From JBAZTO01 sp041661865 (lineage in GTDB: Bacteria > Planctomycetota > Phycisphaerae > SM23-33): DNA of 64,000 nucleotides. Under the pieces are notes generated by a model, which saw only the letters and a program-made list of their open reading frames with translations, made no database searches and was not told where the DNA came from. Positions 8,421 through 15,722 of the stretch are shown piece after piece. The translations under genes were made by a program, and so were the position numbers. The stretch is from positions 62,001 through 126,000 of the forward strand of contig JBAZTO010000002.1 of NCBI GenBank assembly GCA_041661865.1, given 5' to 3'. The number at the start of each line of letters is the position of its first letter. Within the stretch, counting starts at the first letter, position 1.

Positions 8421-8916
8421 TTATTTCCGTGAATCGTTGGCCGGGCATGCCGCAGATGGCGCACTTGTCCGGCGCGCCGTCCAGCACCGTGTTGCCGCAG
8501 ACGGGGCAGATGAAGAACCGCCGATCGGGCAGGTCTTTGCCGCTCTTGAAGGTCGCCAGGGCGTCAGAGTAGAGCTTGTAGTGGATTTCCTCGACGGCCA
8601 TCGCGTACTTGAAGGACGTCGCGGCGGGGCGGTTGCCTTCCTTCTCCGCCTCGGCAACGAACTTCGGGTACATCTTCTGGAACTCGAAACCCTCGCCGTC
8701 GATGGCTGTCTGGAGATTGTCCGCCACGTTCCTGACCTCGCCCATGACGCGGAGATGGGCGTGGGCGTGGACTGTTTCGGCCTCGGCGGCGGCGCGGAAC
8801 AGCCTGGCGATCTGCGGGAATCCGTCGGCCTCGGCCTTGCTGGCAAAGGCAAGGTACTTTCGGTTGGCCTGGCTTTCGCCGGCGAAGGCTTCGTTGAGGT
8901 TCTCTTGGGTAGCCAA
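8416..8916 (-). CDS. rbr: Rubrerythrin
   Basis: This 166-residue peroxide-scavenging protein is typical of anaerobes. The N-terminal ferritin-like four-helix domain carries the expected Glu/His ligands (AFAGESQANRKYLAFA, AAEAETVHAHAH). The C-terminus is a rubredoxin-like domain with CPVCG and CAICG. Translation begins at TTG (8914-8916), with AAGGAG eight bases upstream and no closer ATG. A palindromic AT-rich site that could bind a Fur/PerR-type repressor lies about 90 bp upstream. The presence of rubrerythrin suggests an anaerobic or microaerobic lifestyle. Confidence 0.95.
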   Translation of the reverse strand: MATQENLNEAFAGESQANRKYLAFASKAEADGFPQIARLFRAAAEAETVHAHAHLRVMGEVRNVADNLQTAIDGEGFEFQKMYPKFVAEAEKEGNRPAATSFKYAMAVEEIHYKLYSDALATFKSGKDLPDRRFFICPVCGNTVLDGAPDKCAICGMPGQRFTEIK

Positions 8917-9000
8917 AGCGATATCTCCTTCGTTTCACTATTATGTGCCTGCCCAGGCGCCGGCCCCTGCCGCGCCCGGGGGTCGAGGCTGAACGATATA

Positions 9001-9024
9001 ATAGCAATCATTCTTATTCGCTAT
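9001..9024 (-). promoter_or_regulatory. Candidate Fur/PerR-type operator upstream of rubrerythrin
   Basis: An inverted repeat with arms ATAGC/GCTAT encloses AATCATTCTTATT, which on the minus strand reads AATAAGAATGATT and resembles Fur-family boxes. TATTAT-like sequences just downstream could serve as the -10 box. The assignment rests on similarity to the consensus only. The rest of the 8917-9205 gap shows no gene. Confidence 0.35.
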
Positions 9025-9205
9025 AGCAAGAAAAGACTCCCCTGTTGGAGAAAATCCTTTTCGGCCGACGACAACGAATCCCGCCGCCCCCCGGCTATGC
9101 GGACAGAGATATGCCGGAATATTGATCCCTCCGCCGCGCGGGCCTATGATTGGGGGCACGGGAAGGTTCGGGCACATCCATTTCTGACGTCGACAAGGAG
9201 CTTGT

Positions 9206-9535
9206 ATGGCCGCTTACACCTACGAGCAGCTCAAGGAAATGAAGGTCACGGTTCTTCGCGACATTGCCAAGGAGTTGCAGCACGAATCGCTGGAGGGCCA
9301 CAGCACCATGCACAAGGAGCAACTGCTGCCGCTGCTGTGCAAGGTGATGGGCATTCACACGCACCAGGCCGCCCGGGGCGCCCGGAAGACCCGCATCAAG
9401 GGCCTGATTCACCGGCTCCAGAAGGAGCGCGACGCGGCGATTGCTTCGCGTGAGGTCGCCACGTTGCCCGACATCCGCCAGCAGATCCACGCGCTGAAGC
9501 ACCGGCTTCGCCGGATGGCTGAGCAGAAGGCCTGA
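9206..9535 (+). CDS. Rho-N/SAP-like domain small protein
   Basis: In this 109-residue basic protein, residues 5-50 (YEQLKEMKVTVLRDIAKEL, then HKEQLLPLLCKVMGI) resemble the helix-extended-loop-helix of Rho N-terminal/SAP domains, which bind nucleic acid. The C-terminal half is a basic helical region. AAGGAG five bases before the ATG supports the start. It is monocistronic, between rubrerythrin and the end of the flagellar cluster. A nucleic-acid-binding role is inferred. Confidence 0.6.
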   Translation: MAAYTYEQLKEMKVTVLRDIAKELQHESLEGHSTMHKEQLLPLLCKVMGIHTHQAARGARKTRIKGLIHRLQKERDAAIASREVATLPDIRQQIHALKHRLRRMAEQKA

Positions 9536-9613
9536 CGAGAGAGCCGCGGAAGGCGGCAGAGGGCGGGGAGGTTTGATCTTTATTGGCCGCTGGGCGGGAC
9601 ATGCTCTTTGGCA

Positions 9614-9635
9614 GCACAGGCTCGAAAGCCTGTGC
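9614..9635 (-). repeat. 9-bp hairpin with UUCG tetraloop downstream of fliS
   Basis: GCACAGGCT and AGCCTGTGC enclose CGAA on the plus strand, which is UUCG in minus-strand RNA, an especially stable tetraloop. It lies 57 bp past the fliS stop. There is no T-tract, so it is more likely a 3'-end stabiliser than a factor-independent terminator. It shares the GCACAGGCT arm with the hairpins at 2394 and 22801. Confidence 0.55.
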
Positions 9636-9691
9636 CACCCATCATCAATCCATGCCTGAAGACCAACTACTGACTACCGGCTACTATTGAA

Positions 9692-10051
9692 TCAACTCGT
9701 GATACTCTTCCAGGCCCCGTTGAGGTCCGCGAGCAGGGCGGTGACCTCGCGGATCCTGTTGGGATCCTTGTGGAAGTTGGCCGACAACAATTGTTCGCTC
9801 ATGAACAGGTAGAGCGAGCGAAGGTTCTGCGCGATCTCGCCGCCTTCTTCCATGTTCAGCGTGGCGACTAATTCCTCGATGATGTCCAGGGCCTTGTTGA
9901 TCAGCCGGCCTTTCTCGGCGAAGTCCTGCCGGTCCAACGCGTCGATGGCCTGATTGAGGAACTTGATCGCCCCGTCGTAAAGCATCACGACCAGCCGCCC
10001 GGGGCTTTGAGAGAGAACCTGGTTTTCCTGGTAAGTTGACAGCCTGCTCAT
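9692..10051 (-). CDS. fliS: Flagellar export chaperone FliS
   Basis: This 119-residue all-helical chaperone binds the flagellin C-terminus in the cytoplasm and prevents premature assembly. The N-terminal STYQENQVLSQSPGRLVVMLYDGAIKFL is the FliS signature. The start at 10051 (MSRLSTYQ) is preferred over an upstream TTG at 10063; it lies 12 bp after the fliD stop. It sits downstream of fliD as in most flagellated bacteria and is last in the flagellar cluster. Confidence 0.95.
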   Translation of the reverse strand: MSRLSTYQENQVLSQSPGRLVVMLYDGAIKFLNQAIDALDRQDFAEKGRLINKALDIIEELVATLNMEEGGEIAQNLRSLYLFMSEQLLSANFHKDPNRIREVTALLADLNGAWKSITS

Positions 10052-10063
10052 GGTTGTTCTCAA

Positions 10064-11713
10064 TTAGTTGTCGTCGTCGTTCTTGGTGGTAGTCAGCAAG
10101 GCCTCGTAGGCGGTCTTCATGGAATCCAACCTCGCCAGGGTTTCCTCCATCCGGGCGTACTGGGCCTTGAGCGTCTCTTCCTTGGCGTCCAGACGGGCCT
10201 GCATCCTCTCAATCTGCTTGTCCAGGTCCGCCATGGCCGTGTCCATCTGGTCGGCCTTGACGGCAAAGACTCCGGTGGTCATGTCCAGCTTGGCGGTGAT
10301 TTTCTCGTAGCTGGCGGCGGCGAAGCCCTTCATCGCCCGGACCTCGTAGGTCAGGGTCTGCCCCGCGTGGCCTGCCGTCGCGGTGACGTTCAGACCTGCT
10401 TCAGGCCCGCCCGAGGCGCCGGTGATCTCGTTTCCGCTGACCGTCGCGCTGCGCCAGTCCGTCGAACCGGCCTGTGCAAACCAGGCGGACGCCACGTTGC
10501 CGTCGACGTCATAGGTGATCTTGAGCTGATAAGTGCCCGCCACGGTGGACGACAGGACGCTGCCGAACTGAACGTCCGCGCTGTCGGTGACGCCGCTTCC
10601 CGAGGCTGTCAGCAGGGAAACGACCGCCTCGTAGTTGCTCGACAGGGCCGCGGTCAACACGTCCTGATCCAGGGAGACCTTGCCGTCCTTGTCCACGCTC
10701 AGGCCGATCTGGGTGGCGACGGTGAAGGCGTTGCTGCCCGTCTTGAATCCCGCCGCCGGCTCGGTGATGGCGGAGCGGATGTCCTGGATGAGGTTAGTGA
10801 TCGTCAGGTCACCCTGGAAGACGCCGCCCTTCTTGGAATCTGCATCGTAGCCGGTGTACTGATCGAGCGTTTCGATGAAACTGTTCATCACGGAGACGTA
10901 GGTATTCAGGGCTTTCTTGATGCTCTCATTGCTGCGGGTCAGGCTGATCGTCGCCGTCCCGGTGGCCTGGATGTCGAAGGTGACGCCGCTGACCACGTCA
11001 TCGATGCTATTGGTGGACCGTTCGATCCATCCCGACGCCGGATAGCTGTCGATGCGGACCTGGGCGTTCTGGGCGGCCTGGGTCCGCGTCCAGTTGGCCT
11101 CGCCGGGGCCGAATCCCGCCACCGTGGTGGCCGCTTCCAGCGTGATGGCGTGCTCGGCGCCGGTGTCCTGCCCGCTGAGCACCAGGTGATACTTCAGCCC
11201 ATTGCCGCTGTCGTATTCCAGGATGCTGGCCGAGACGCCGGGGTTGGCGCCGTCCTCGTTAATCAGGTCGCGGAGATCCTCCAGCGTCGTGGTGTCGGTG
11301 GTCTGGAGCGTCCGCGTCTCGGTGCCATAGGTGTAAACGAATTGCCCCGCGGCGCCCAAGGCCGCTGTTGAGTCCGCCACGCCCGCATGCACCTGTCGCT
11401 CGGAATTGGCCAGTTGGTTGACGACCAGTTGGTGAATGCCCGCCACGGCCGTCGAGGTGGCTGAGACGTCGATGGAATCGTTGCTGGAACTGGCGGCAAC
11501 CGCCCGGATGTTGCTGGCGCTGCGAAGTTCGTTGGCGGCCGTCTGGAGCGTGGAAAAACTGGACTTGATTGCCTCCAGGGCGGTCTGCTTGAGCTCCCAG
11601 AGAGACTGGCTGCTCTTGAGCATGTTCAGCGGCCCGCTGGCCTTAGTGATGGCTGCGGATACCAGGGTATCCGTGTCTATGGTGCTGAAGACGCCGCTCA
11701 TTCCGGTGGCCAT
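10064..11713 (-). CDS. fliD: Flagellar filament cap protein FliD (HAP2)
   Basis: This 549-residue cap protein guides flagellin polymerisation at the filament tip. The N-terminal region (MATGMSGVFSTIDTDTLVSAAITKASGPLNMLKSS) and the C-terminal coiled coil (DLDKQIERMQARLDAKEETLKAQYARMEETLARLDSM, ending in the AYEALLTT segment) form the D0 core; the middle is variable. ATG at 11711-11713 with GAGAGG upstream is chosen. TCCGATAA at 11770-11777 matches 7 of 8 bases of a sigma-28 -10 box, but no -35 box is visible. The protein ends in an Asp-rich KNDDDN tail. Confidence 0.95.
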   Translation of the reverse strand: MATGMSGVFSTIDTDTLVSAAITKASGPLNMLKSSQSLWELKQTALEAIKSSFSTLQTAANELRSASNIRAVAASSSNDSIDVSATSTAVAGIHQLVVNQLANSERQVHAGVADSTAALGAAGQFVYTYGTETRTLQTTDTTTLEDLRDLINEDGANPGVSASILEYDSGNGLKYHLVLSGQDTGAEHAITLEAATTVAGFGPGEANWTRTQAAQNAQVRIDSYPASGWIERSTNSIDDVVSGVTFDIQATGTATISLTRSNESIKKALNTYVSVMNSFIETLDQYTGYDADSKKGGVFQGDLTITNLIQDIRSAITEPAAGFKTGSNAFTVATQIGLSVDKDGKVSLDQDVLTAALSSNYEAVVSLLTASGSGVTDSADVQFGSVLSSTVAGTYQLKITYDVDGNVASAWFAQAGSTDWRSATVSGNEITGASGGPEAGLNVTATAGHAGQTLTYEVRAMKGFAAASYEKITAKLDMTTGVFAVKADQMDTAMADLDKQIERMQARLDAKEETLKAQYARMEETLARLDSMKTAYEALLTTTKNDDDN

Positions 11714-11805
11714 GGTTCTGCCTCTCGCTGAGAAAACCGTTCGCTGCTTCCACCCCTCATTGTCGGGCATTATCGGACGGACTTAAGGCCCATCGCCCCA
11801 GAGGG

Positions 11806-11865
11806 CCTAAAATAAAAATGACACCAAGACCCCGGGGATGCTCCCAAGGGCCTTGGCGTCTTTTT
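11806..11865 (-). terminator. Intrinsic terminator between fliC and fliD
   Basis: A 13-bp stem (11820-11832 with 11848-11860) pairs completely with two G:U pairs in minus-strand RNA. It is followed by an AT-rich run read as T tract (ATTTTTATTTTA, 11809-11820). Five T residues on the plus strand (11861-11865) mean it could also act in the other direction. It should end the fliC transcript. Confidence 0.75.
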
Positions 11866-11902
11866 GTCGCTCTACCGGCCCGGCGTCAGGCCGCTAGCTT
11901 CT

Positions 11903-11921
11903 CACAGGCGAGACGCCTGTG
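11903..11921. repeat. Family C palindrome downstream of fliC
   Basis: An exact copy of CACAGGCGAGACGCCTGTG, an 8-bp stem with 3-nt loop, lies 13 bp after the flagellin stop codon. The same sequence follows msrBA and flgL at similar distances. Confidence 0.8.
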
Positions 11922-11934
11922 ATTACCTGACTTC

Positions 11935-13110
11935 TTAGCCGCGGAGGAGCTGCATAGCCATCTGCGGCATCTGGTTGGCCTGGGCGAGCATGCTCACGCC
12001 GGCCTGGGCCAGCACGTTGTTGCGGGTCATGGCGGCCATTTCCGTCGCCACGTCCACGTCGCTGATGCGGGATTCGGCAGTCGACAGGTTCTCGGCCTGG
12101 ATGTCGATAACCGACGCGGCCGCCTCAAGGCGGTTCATCATGTAACCCAGCTCGGCACGGAACTGGTCCTTGCTGGTGATAGCGTTATTGATGGCAGTGA
12201 TTGCGGCGGCGGCATCGTCACTGATGTCCAGGTCGGCGCCGGTGCCATCGACAACGGCCCAGTTGGCGGCGGTTTCAATGATCGTGTTGGTGGAGGCCAG
12301 GGTGCCGTCGCCCGCAATGGTGACGGCAGCCACGCCGCCGGTCTTGGCCAGGACTTGAATGGTCTGCATGCCGGTAACGTCGTCGGTCACGATGCTGGCC
12401 GCGTTGTAGTTCTCGACGGAGCGGCTCTCGGCGTTGATCAGTTCAACGATGTCGTCCATGCTGTAGTCGGCGGCGGCGAGCGTCACATTGATCGCGTCCT
12501 GACCGGCGATGGTGATTTCCAGATCGCCACCCGTGGTGACGGTCACCCAGTCGTCGCCGGAGTCGGCGACCCACGTTGCAAAGGTGCCCTGGCCCTTGGT
12601 TCCGGTGATACCCAGGCCGGTGGCGGTCATGTCCTGGCTGCTCAGCGTGATCGACGTGCCGGACCCCAGGCTGATCGTCTTGGTGGTGGTGCCGCTGTTG
12701 AGCAGGTAGTTGTCGTTGAAGTCGGTGTTGTCGGCGATACGGTCGATTTCGTCCGCCAACTGGGCGAACTCAGCCTGCATCATGTCCTTCTGGTCCGCGG
12801 AGTACGAACCGGTGGCAGCCTGCTCGGCCAGCTCACGCATGCGGACGAGAATGTTGTCGATGATGGCCAGGCCACCTTCAGCGGACTGAAGCATGGACAC
12901 GGCGTCAGCGGCGTTGCGCGATCCCTGCTTGAGGGCGGCCACGTCGGCACGAATCAGTTCGCGAACGGCCAGGCCGGCGGCGTCGTCCTTGGCGCTGTTG
13001 ATACGCAGGCCGGAAGAAAGCCTCTCGACGGACTTGGCCAATGCGTTGTAGCTGGTGCCCAGGTTACGTGCAGCGTTTTCCGCCATCATGTTGTTCTTAA
13101 TCGCTAGCAT
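11935..13110 (-). CDS. fliC: Flagellin
   Basis: This 391-residue filament subunit has a conserved N-terminal D0/D1 region (about 1-140, SVERLSSGLRINSAKDDAAGLAVRELIRADVAAL) and a C-terminal region ending QAGVSMLAQANQMPQMAMQLLRG. Residues about 140-300 are a variable Thr/Ala/Asp-rich outer domain. It is the only flagellin gene in the window. A sigma-28-like promoter is predicted 120-150 bp upstream, and a strong terminator separates it from fliD, so it is probably monocistronic and expressed late under FliA. Confidence 0.97.
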   Translation of the reverse strand: MLAIKNNMMAENAARNLGTSYNALAKSVERLSSGLRINSAKDDAAGLAVRELIRADVAALKQGSRNAADAVSMLQSAEGGLAIIDNILVRMRELAEQAATGSYSADQKDMMQAEFAQLADEIDRIADNTDFNDNYLLNSGTTTKTISLGSGTSITLSSQDMTATGLGITGTKGQGTFATWVADSGDDWVTVTTGGDLEITIAGQDAINVTLAAADYSMDDIVELINAESRSVENYNAASIVTDDVTGMQTIQVLAKTGGVAAVTIAGDGTLASTNTIIETAANWAVVDGTGADLDISDDAAAAITAINNAITSKDQFRAELGYMMNRLEAAASVIDIQAENLSTAESRISDVDVATEMAAMTRNNVLAQAGVSMLAQANQMPQMAMQLLRG

Positions 13111-13177
13111 CTTTTTCTCCGTATCCTAAGTTTTTCGCCATGGCCGCTGGCCTACGCAGGCCCGCCGTTTCTGCCAC

Positions 13178-13224
13178 GCCCCCCTTGGGGGCACGATAGT
13201 TCATTTTGAAGCCTTTTGGGCTTC
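13178..13224 (-). promoter_or_regulatory. Two hairpins in the flagellin leader
   Basis: Inverted repeats GCCCCC/GGGGGC (13178-13192) and GAAGCC/GGCTTC (13208-13224) fall inside the predicted 5' untranslated region of fliC. They could protect the abundant flagellin mRNA or time its translation; that role is an inference. Confidence 0.4.
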
Positions 13225-13233
13225 CAGAAACCA

Positions 13234-13260
13234 TTGTCGATGGCAAGATGGGGAACTTAA
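13234..13260 (-). promoter_or_regulatory. Candidate sigma-28 promoter of fliC
   Basis: On the minus strand TTAAGTTC (13253-13260) and ATCGACAA (13234-13241) are separated by exactly 11 bp, the spacing of TAAAGTTT-N11-GCCGATAA. Eleven of sixteen consensus bases match. The predicted leader is about 117 nt. The rest of the 13111-13619 gap holds an inverted repeat (TAAGGGGTTCCCCTA near 13292) and no gene. Confidence 0.45.
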
Positions 13261-13619
13261 GCGGCAAGAAGAAGATTTCCGACCAATCCGTAAGGGGTTC
13301 CCCTACCGCGTAAGTTCAGTGTGGCGGGGTCCGACAGATTTCGGAACGGCACATCCATTTGTAATAAAAGATGTTATGGTGACGTCACGGAACGAATAAT
13401 CCCACGGGATACACACTTGGCTTGGATTATTATGATTTTCTAGTTTTTTCGTGAATCTCTGGATCCAACGGCCCTGTGGCGGCGGATGGGCGGGGACAGC
13501 CGCGAGAGCGAGAGAGCGAAGGGATTGTCAGGGGGCAACTTGGATCGAGGCGTTTGAAGGAAGCTCTTGGGTGGGGCAGTGGATGGGATCGCGTGGGACG
13601 CTTGGGAGGGCGGGTCAGA

Positions 13620-13892
13620 CTATATGCCCAGTTCCATAATGCGGGCGGCGGCGCGGAGGGCAGCCTCCGGGGTGTCCAACTGGCCCGAGGCCAAGAGGGC
13701 GCGGGCCTCAGCCACTGCCTGGACATTGACGTCAGGGGACGAAGTGACCTGCGCGACATACTGGCCTGCGGCGGCAGTGATGCCCTCGGCGCCTTCCGAC
13801 GAAGCGGCGGCTGGGGTTCGCGGAGCGCCTTTGCCTTCGGGAAACTCCTGAGGGACCAGACTATTCAGATTGTTTACGCCGTCGATTCGCAT
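13620..13892 (-). CDS. flgM: FlgM-like anti-sigma-28 factor
   Basis: This 90-residue protein starts MRIDGVNNLNSL and ends in the helical segment VNVQAVAEARALLASGQLDTPEAALRAAARIMELGI, the usual FlgM C-terminal sigma-binding region. FlgM holds FliA inactive until hook completion, when it is exported. It lies between fliC and the lipoprotein genes and has its own sigma-28 promoter, giving the classic feedback loop. The N-terminal half is low-complexity and probably disordered, as expected for an exported FlgM. Confidence 0.8.
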   Translation of the reverse strand: MRIDGVNNLNSLVPQEFPEGKGAPRTPAAASSEGAEGITAAAGQYVAQVTSSPDVNVQAVAEARALLASGQLDTPEAALRAAARIMELGI

Positions 13893-13918
13893 GTCTCAAC
13901 TCCAACCTTCACTTACCA

Positions 13919-13944
13919 TTATCGTGGAATACTGGAATACTTTA
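13919..13944 (-). promoter_or_regulatory. Sigma-28 promoter of flgM
   Basis: TAAAGTAT (13937-13944) and CACGATAA (13919-13926) are separated by 10 bp on the minus strand, close to TAAAGTTT-N11-GCCGATAA (13 of 16 bases). The predicted start near 13911 leaves a leader of about 18 nt with GGAG before the ATG. Confidence 0.65.
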
Positions 13945-13974
13945 GCCGCCGACTGCGCTTTTCGACAGTTTCTT

Positions 13975-14682
13975 TCAGGTGCCCGCCGCACGTTTGATGC
14001 CCCGCACGCTCGATCGGACCGAGGACTGCTTCTCCACCGTCGTCCCGGGCAGGGTCTGGGCGGTCTCGTAGCTGACGAATCCCTCCATCGCCAGCGGGCT
14101 GACCAGCACCAGCCGCCAGTTGAGCGGCTCAAGCTCGTCGCGGACCTGGTCCTCGAAGTAGTCTTCGATCCGGTCTTCCAGGCTCTTGTCGGAGGTGTCC
14201 CAGATCTGATCGATGCCCCAGACCACCTTGGCCGTGCGGAGATCGACCAGTCTCAGTCGCAAACCCATCTGCATGTGCGGGTGGGCCCGGAAGGTCGTAA
14301 TTCGGCCGTAGATGACCGCATCGCAGCCCAGGAGCTTCCGCAGCGCCGAAATGTTCTCCAGGCTCAGCAGCCTGTCGGGGCTTCCCAGCGACAACTCAGC
14401 CAGCCCGCTATCGTCGGCGTGGACCAGTTCCAGGTCGAACAGGCCGCGGGCGGCGATGGCCTTGACCAGTGCGGCGCTGGTATCTCGCGCGACTCGCCCG
14501 TTCTCGCCTTCGGGGGGCAGCTCCAGGAAACACACCCGGCCGATCTTGTGCAGGTCTTCGGGGCTGGAGAGATAGAATCCGACCTTTGCGTGCGGCGCGG
14601 GCTGGTTGCTGTGGCAGCCTGCCGGCGCCACGGCGGCTAAGACCATCACAGCCGCGGTGATGTCACTGCGGAAGCGGTTCAC
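13975..14682 (-). CDS. Flagellar-cluster lipoprotein, TolB/CsgG-like fold possible
   Basis: This 235-residue lipoprotein precursor has the signal MNRFRSDITAAVMVLAAVAPAGC with lipobox PAGC. The mature part alternates beta and alpha segments (IGRVCFLELPPE, DTSAALVKAIAARGLFDLELV, LLGCDAVIYGRITTFRAHPHMQMGLRLRLVDLRTAKVVWG) as in CsgG/TolB-N-like envelope proteins. Translation starts at GTG (14680-14682) and overlaps the preceding lipoprotein gene by 20 bp. Its place in the cluster suggests a periplasmic or outer-membrane motor accessory, but no flagellar family is recognised. Confidence 0.7.
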   Translation of the reverse strand: MNRFRSDITAAVMVLAAVAPAGCHSNQPAPHAKVGFYLSSPEDLHKIGRVCFLELPPEGENGRVARDTSAALVKAIAARGLFDLELVHADDSGLAELSLGSPDRLLSLENISALRKLLGCDAVIYGRITTFRAHPHMQMGLRLRLVDLRTAKVVWGIDQIWDTSDKSLEDRIEDYFEDQVRDELEPLNWRLVLVSPLAMEGFVSYETAQTLPGTTVEKQSSVRSSVRGIKRAAGT

Positions 14683-15238
14683 TTTCGCCTTCCTTTTCCG
14701 GCGCTGCCGGCTTGCTGGCCGTTGTGCCGCTGGGGGCCGGCTCGGCGCCGAGGATCTTGAGGATCTTGGACAACTGCTGCAACTGGACCTGCTGGGCCGC
14801 TCGCATTTCCTGGCGGTAGCCCAGCACGTTGCTCTTCCACTTGTCCAGGTCCGTGCGGATGTCCAGGAGCATGGTGTTGGCCTCCTTCAACTCCCGCTGC
14901 GCCACCGACAGGTCAGCCTGCAACGTGGCCATTTGAATCTGGAGCTTGGCGTTCTTGTCCAGCAGGTCGGCCTTCTCTCGCTGGAGGACTTCGTTCTTCG
15001 CCGACGCCTGGGAGTACTTCTCCGCCCAGGCCAGGGCGGAGTCCACCGCGGTCTCACCGCCGACGGACGCATCTTTCTGCACAGCCGACTTGGACAGGTA
15101 CGCCGCCTGCTTGCTCTGCGCGCTGGGCTGGCGAATCTGAAGCTTGGGCAGGCCGGCGCCCGAGGGTTCCTCGGCATTGCAGCCCGACAGGCCCAGACCG
15201 ATCACTGCGACGACAACGATGAGAGACTTGTTCCACAT
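14663..15238 (-). CDS. Flagellar-cluster coiled-coil lipoprotein
   Basis: The 191-residue precursor MWNKSLIVVVAVIGLGLSGC has lipobox LSGC. Residues about 65-150 form a long charged coiled coil (LQREKADLLDKNAKLQIQ and onward), and the tail is Pro/Glu-rich. The start at 15238 is preferred over an upstream frame start because GGAGAG precedes it. It overlaps the next lipoprotein by 20 bp, so the two are translationally coupled. Its design resembles the paired lipoproteins at 6098-6788. The function is unknown. Confidence 0.7.
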   Translation of the reverse strand: MWNKSLIVVVAVIGLGLSGCNAEEPSGAGLPKLQIRQPSAQSKQAAYLSKSAVQKDASVGGETAVDSALAWAEKYSQASAKNEVLQREKADLLDKNAKLQIQMATLQADLSVAQRELKEANTMLLDIRTDLDKWKSNVLGYRQEMRAAQQVQLQQLSKILKILGAEPAPSGTTASKPAAPEKEGESEPLPQ

Positions 15239-15267
15239 GTGAACTCTCCGATATTTTTCTACCTTCA

Positions 15268-15472
15268 TATCAAGGAAACAGTGCGAAGTGCGTAGTGCGA
15301 AGTCCCACTCCGCCCTCCGCTACGCTCCGGACGGCCGCTTTGTCAGACGCTCTTCGAGCTGAGAAACGGCAGTGCCGAAAGATTCGGGCACCCTCGTGTT
15401 TCGCTCTTTGCACTCTGTTCTTGTCGTTGCTTCGCACTTCGCACTCCGCACTTCACATTCACGCCTTGGCGT
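15268..15472. repeat. Inverted-repeat spacer (GTGCGAAGT type)
   Basis: Left arm copies GTGCGAAGT/GTGCGTAGT/GTGCGAAGT at 15280-15303 are mirrored by ACTTCGCACT and CACTTCACA-like copies at 15428-15460. No gene is evident between them. The spacer separates the two-lipoprotein unit from the fliA unit and could form a long hairpin. Confidence 0.6.
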
Positions 15473-15671
15473 GTGTGCAGTTGATGCGCATTCGCCGGCC
15501 ACAGGTGCAGGTCACCTCGACAATCGAGACGCCGTCGCCCTGTTCGATAATGCGGGCGCAGGGGCTGTCCTGTTGTCCGCCCTGGCCGCCTTGATGGCCC
15601 TGCTGCCCGATCATGCAGCTCCCTGCCGGGCGAACCACGGCGCTCTTGAGCACGCCTGATATCCTGTCCAT
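15459..15671 (-). CDS. Small Cys-containing protein downstream of fliA
   Basis: This 70-residue protein has a Gly/Gln-rich middle (GQQGHQGGQGGQQ) and a C-terminal segment VEVTCTCGRRMRINC, whose CxC-x7-C pattern could bind a metal. GAAAGGAT precedes the ATG. It lies 51 bp after fliA on the same strand. No family is recognised; the position suggests a flagellar regulatory accessory. Confidence 0.5.
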   Translation of the reverse strand: MDRISGVLKSAVVRPAGSCMIGQQGHQGGQGGQQDSPCARIIEQGDGVSIVEVTCTCGRRMRINCTHAKA

Positions 15672-15722
15672 GATGCATCCTTTCTTCAGGCCCCTGGCCG
15701 CACGAGGCGGGAATGGGGCCGA

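Noticed and set aside
11770..11777. Sigma-28 promoter for fliD (TCCGATAA)
   Set aside because: The -10 box is good, but no TAAA-type -35 box lies at a plausible distance, so it was kept only as a note in the fliD entry.
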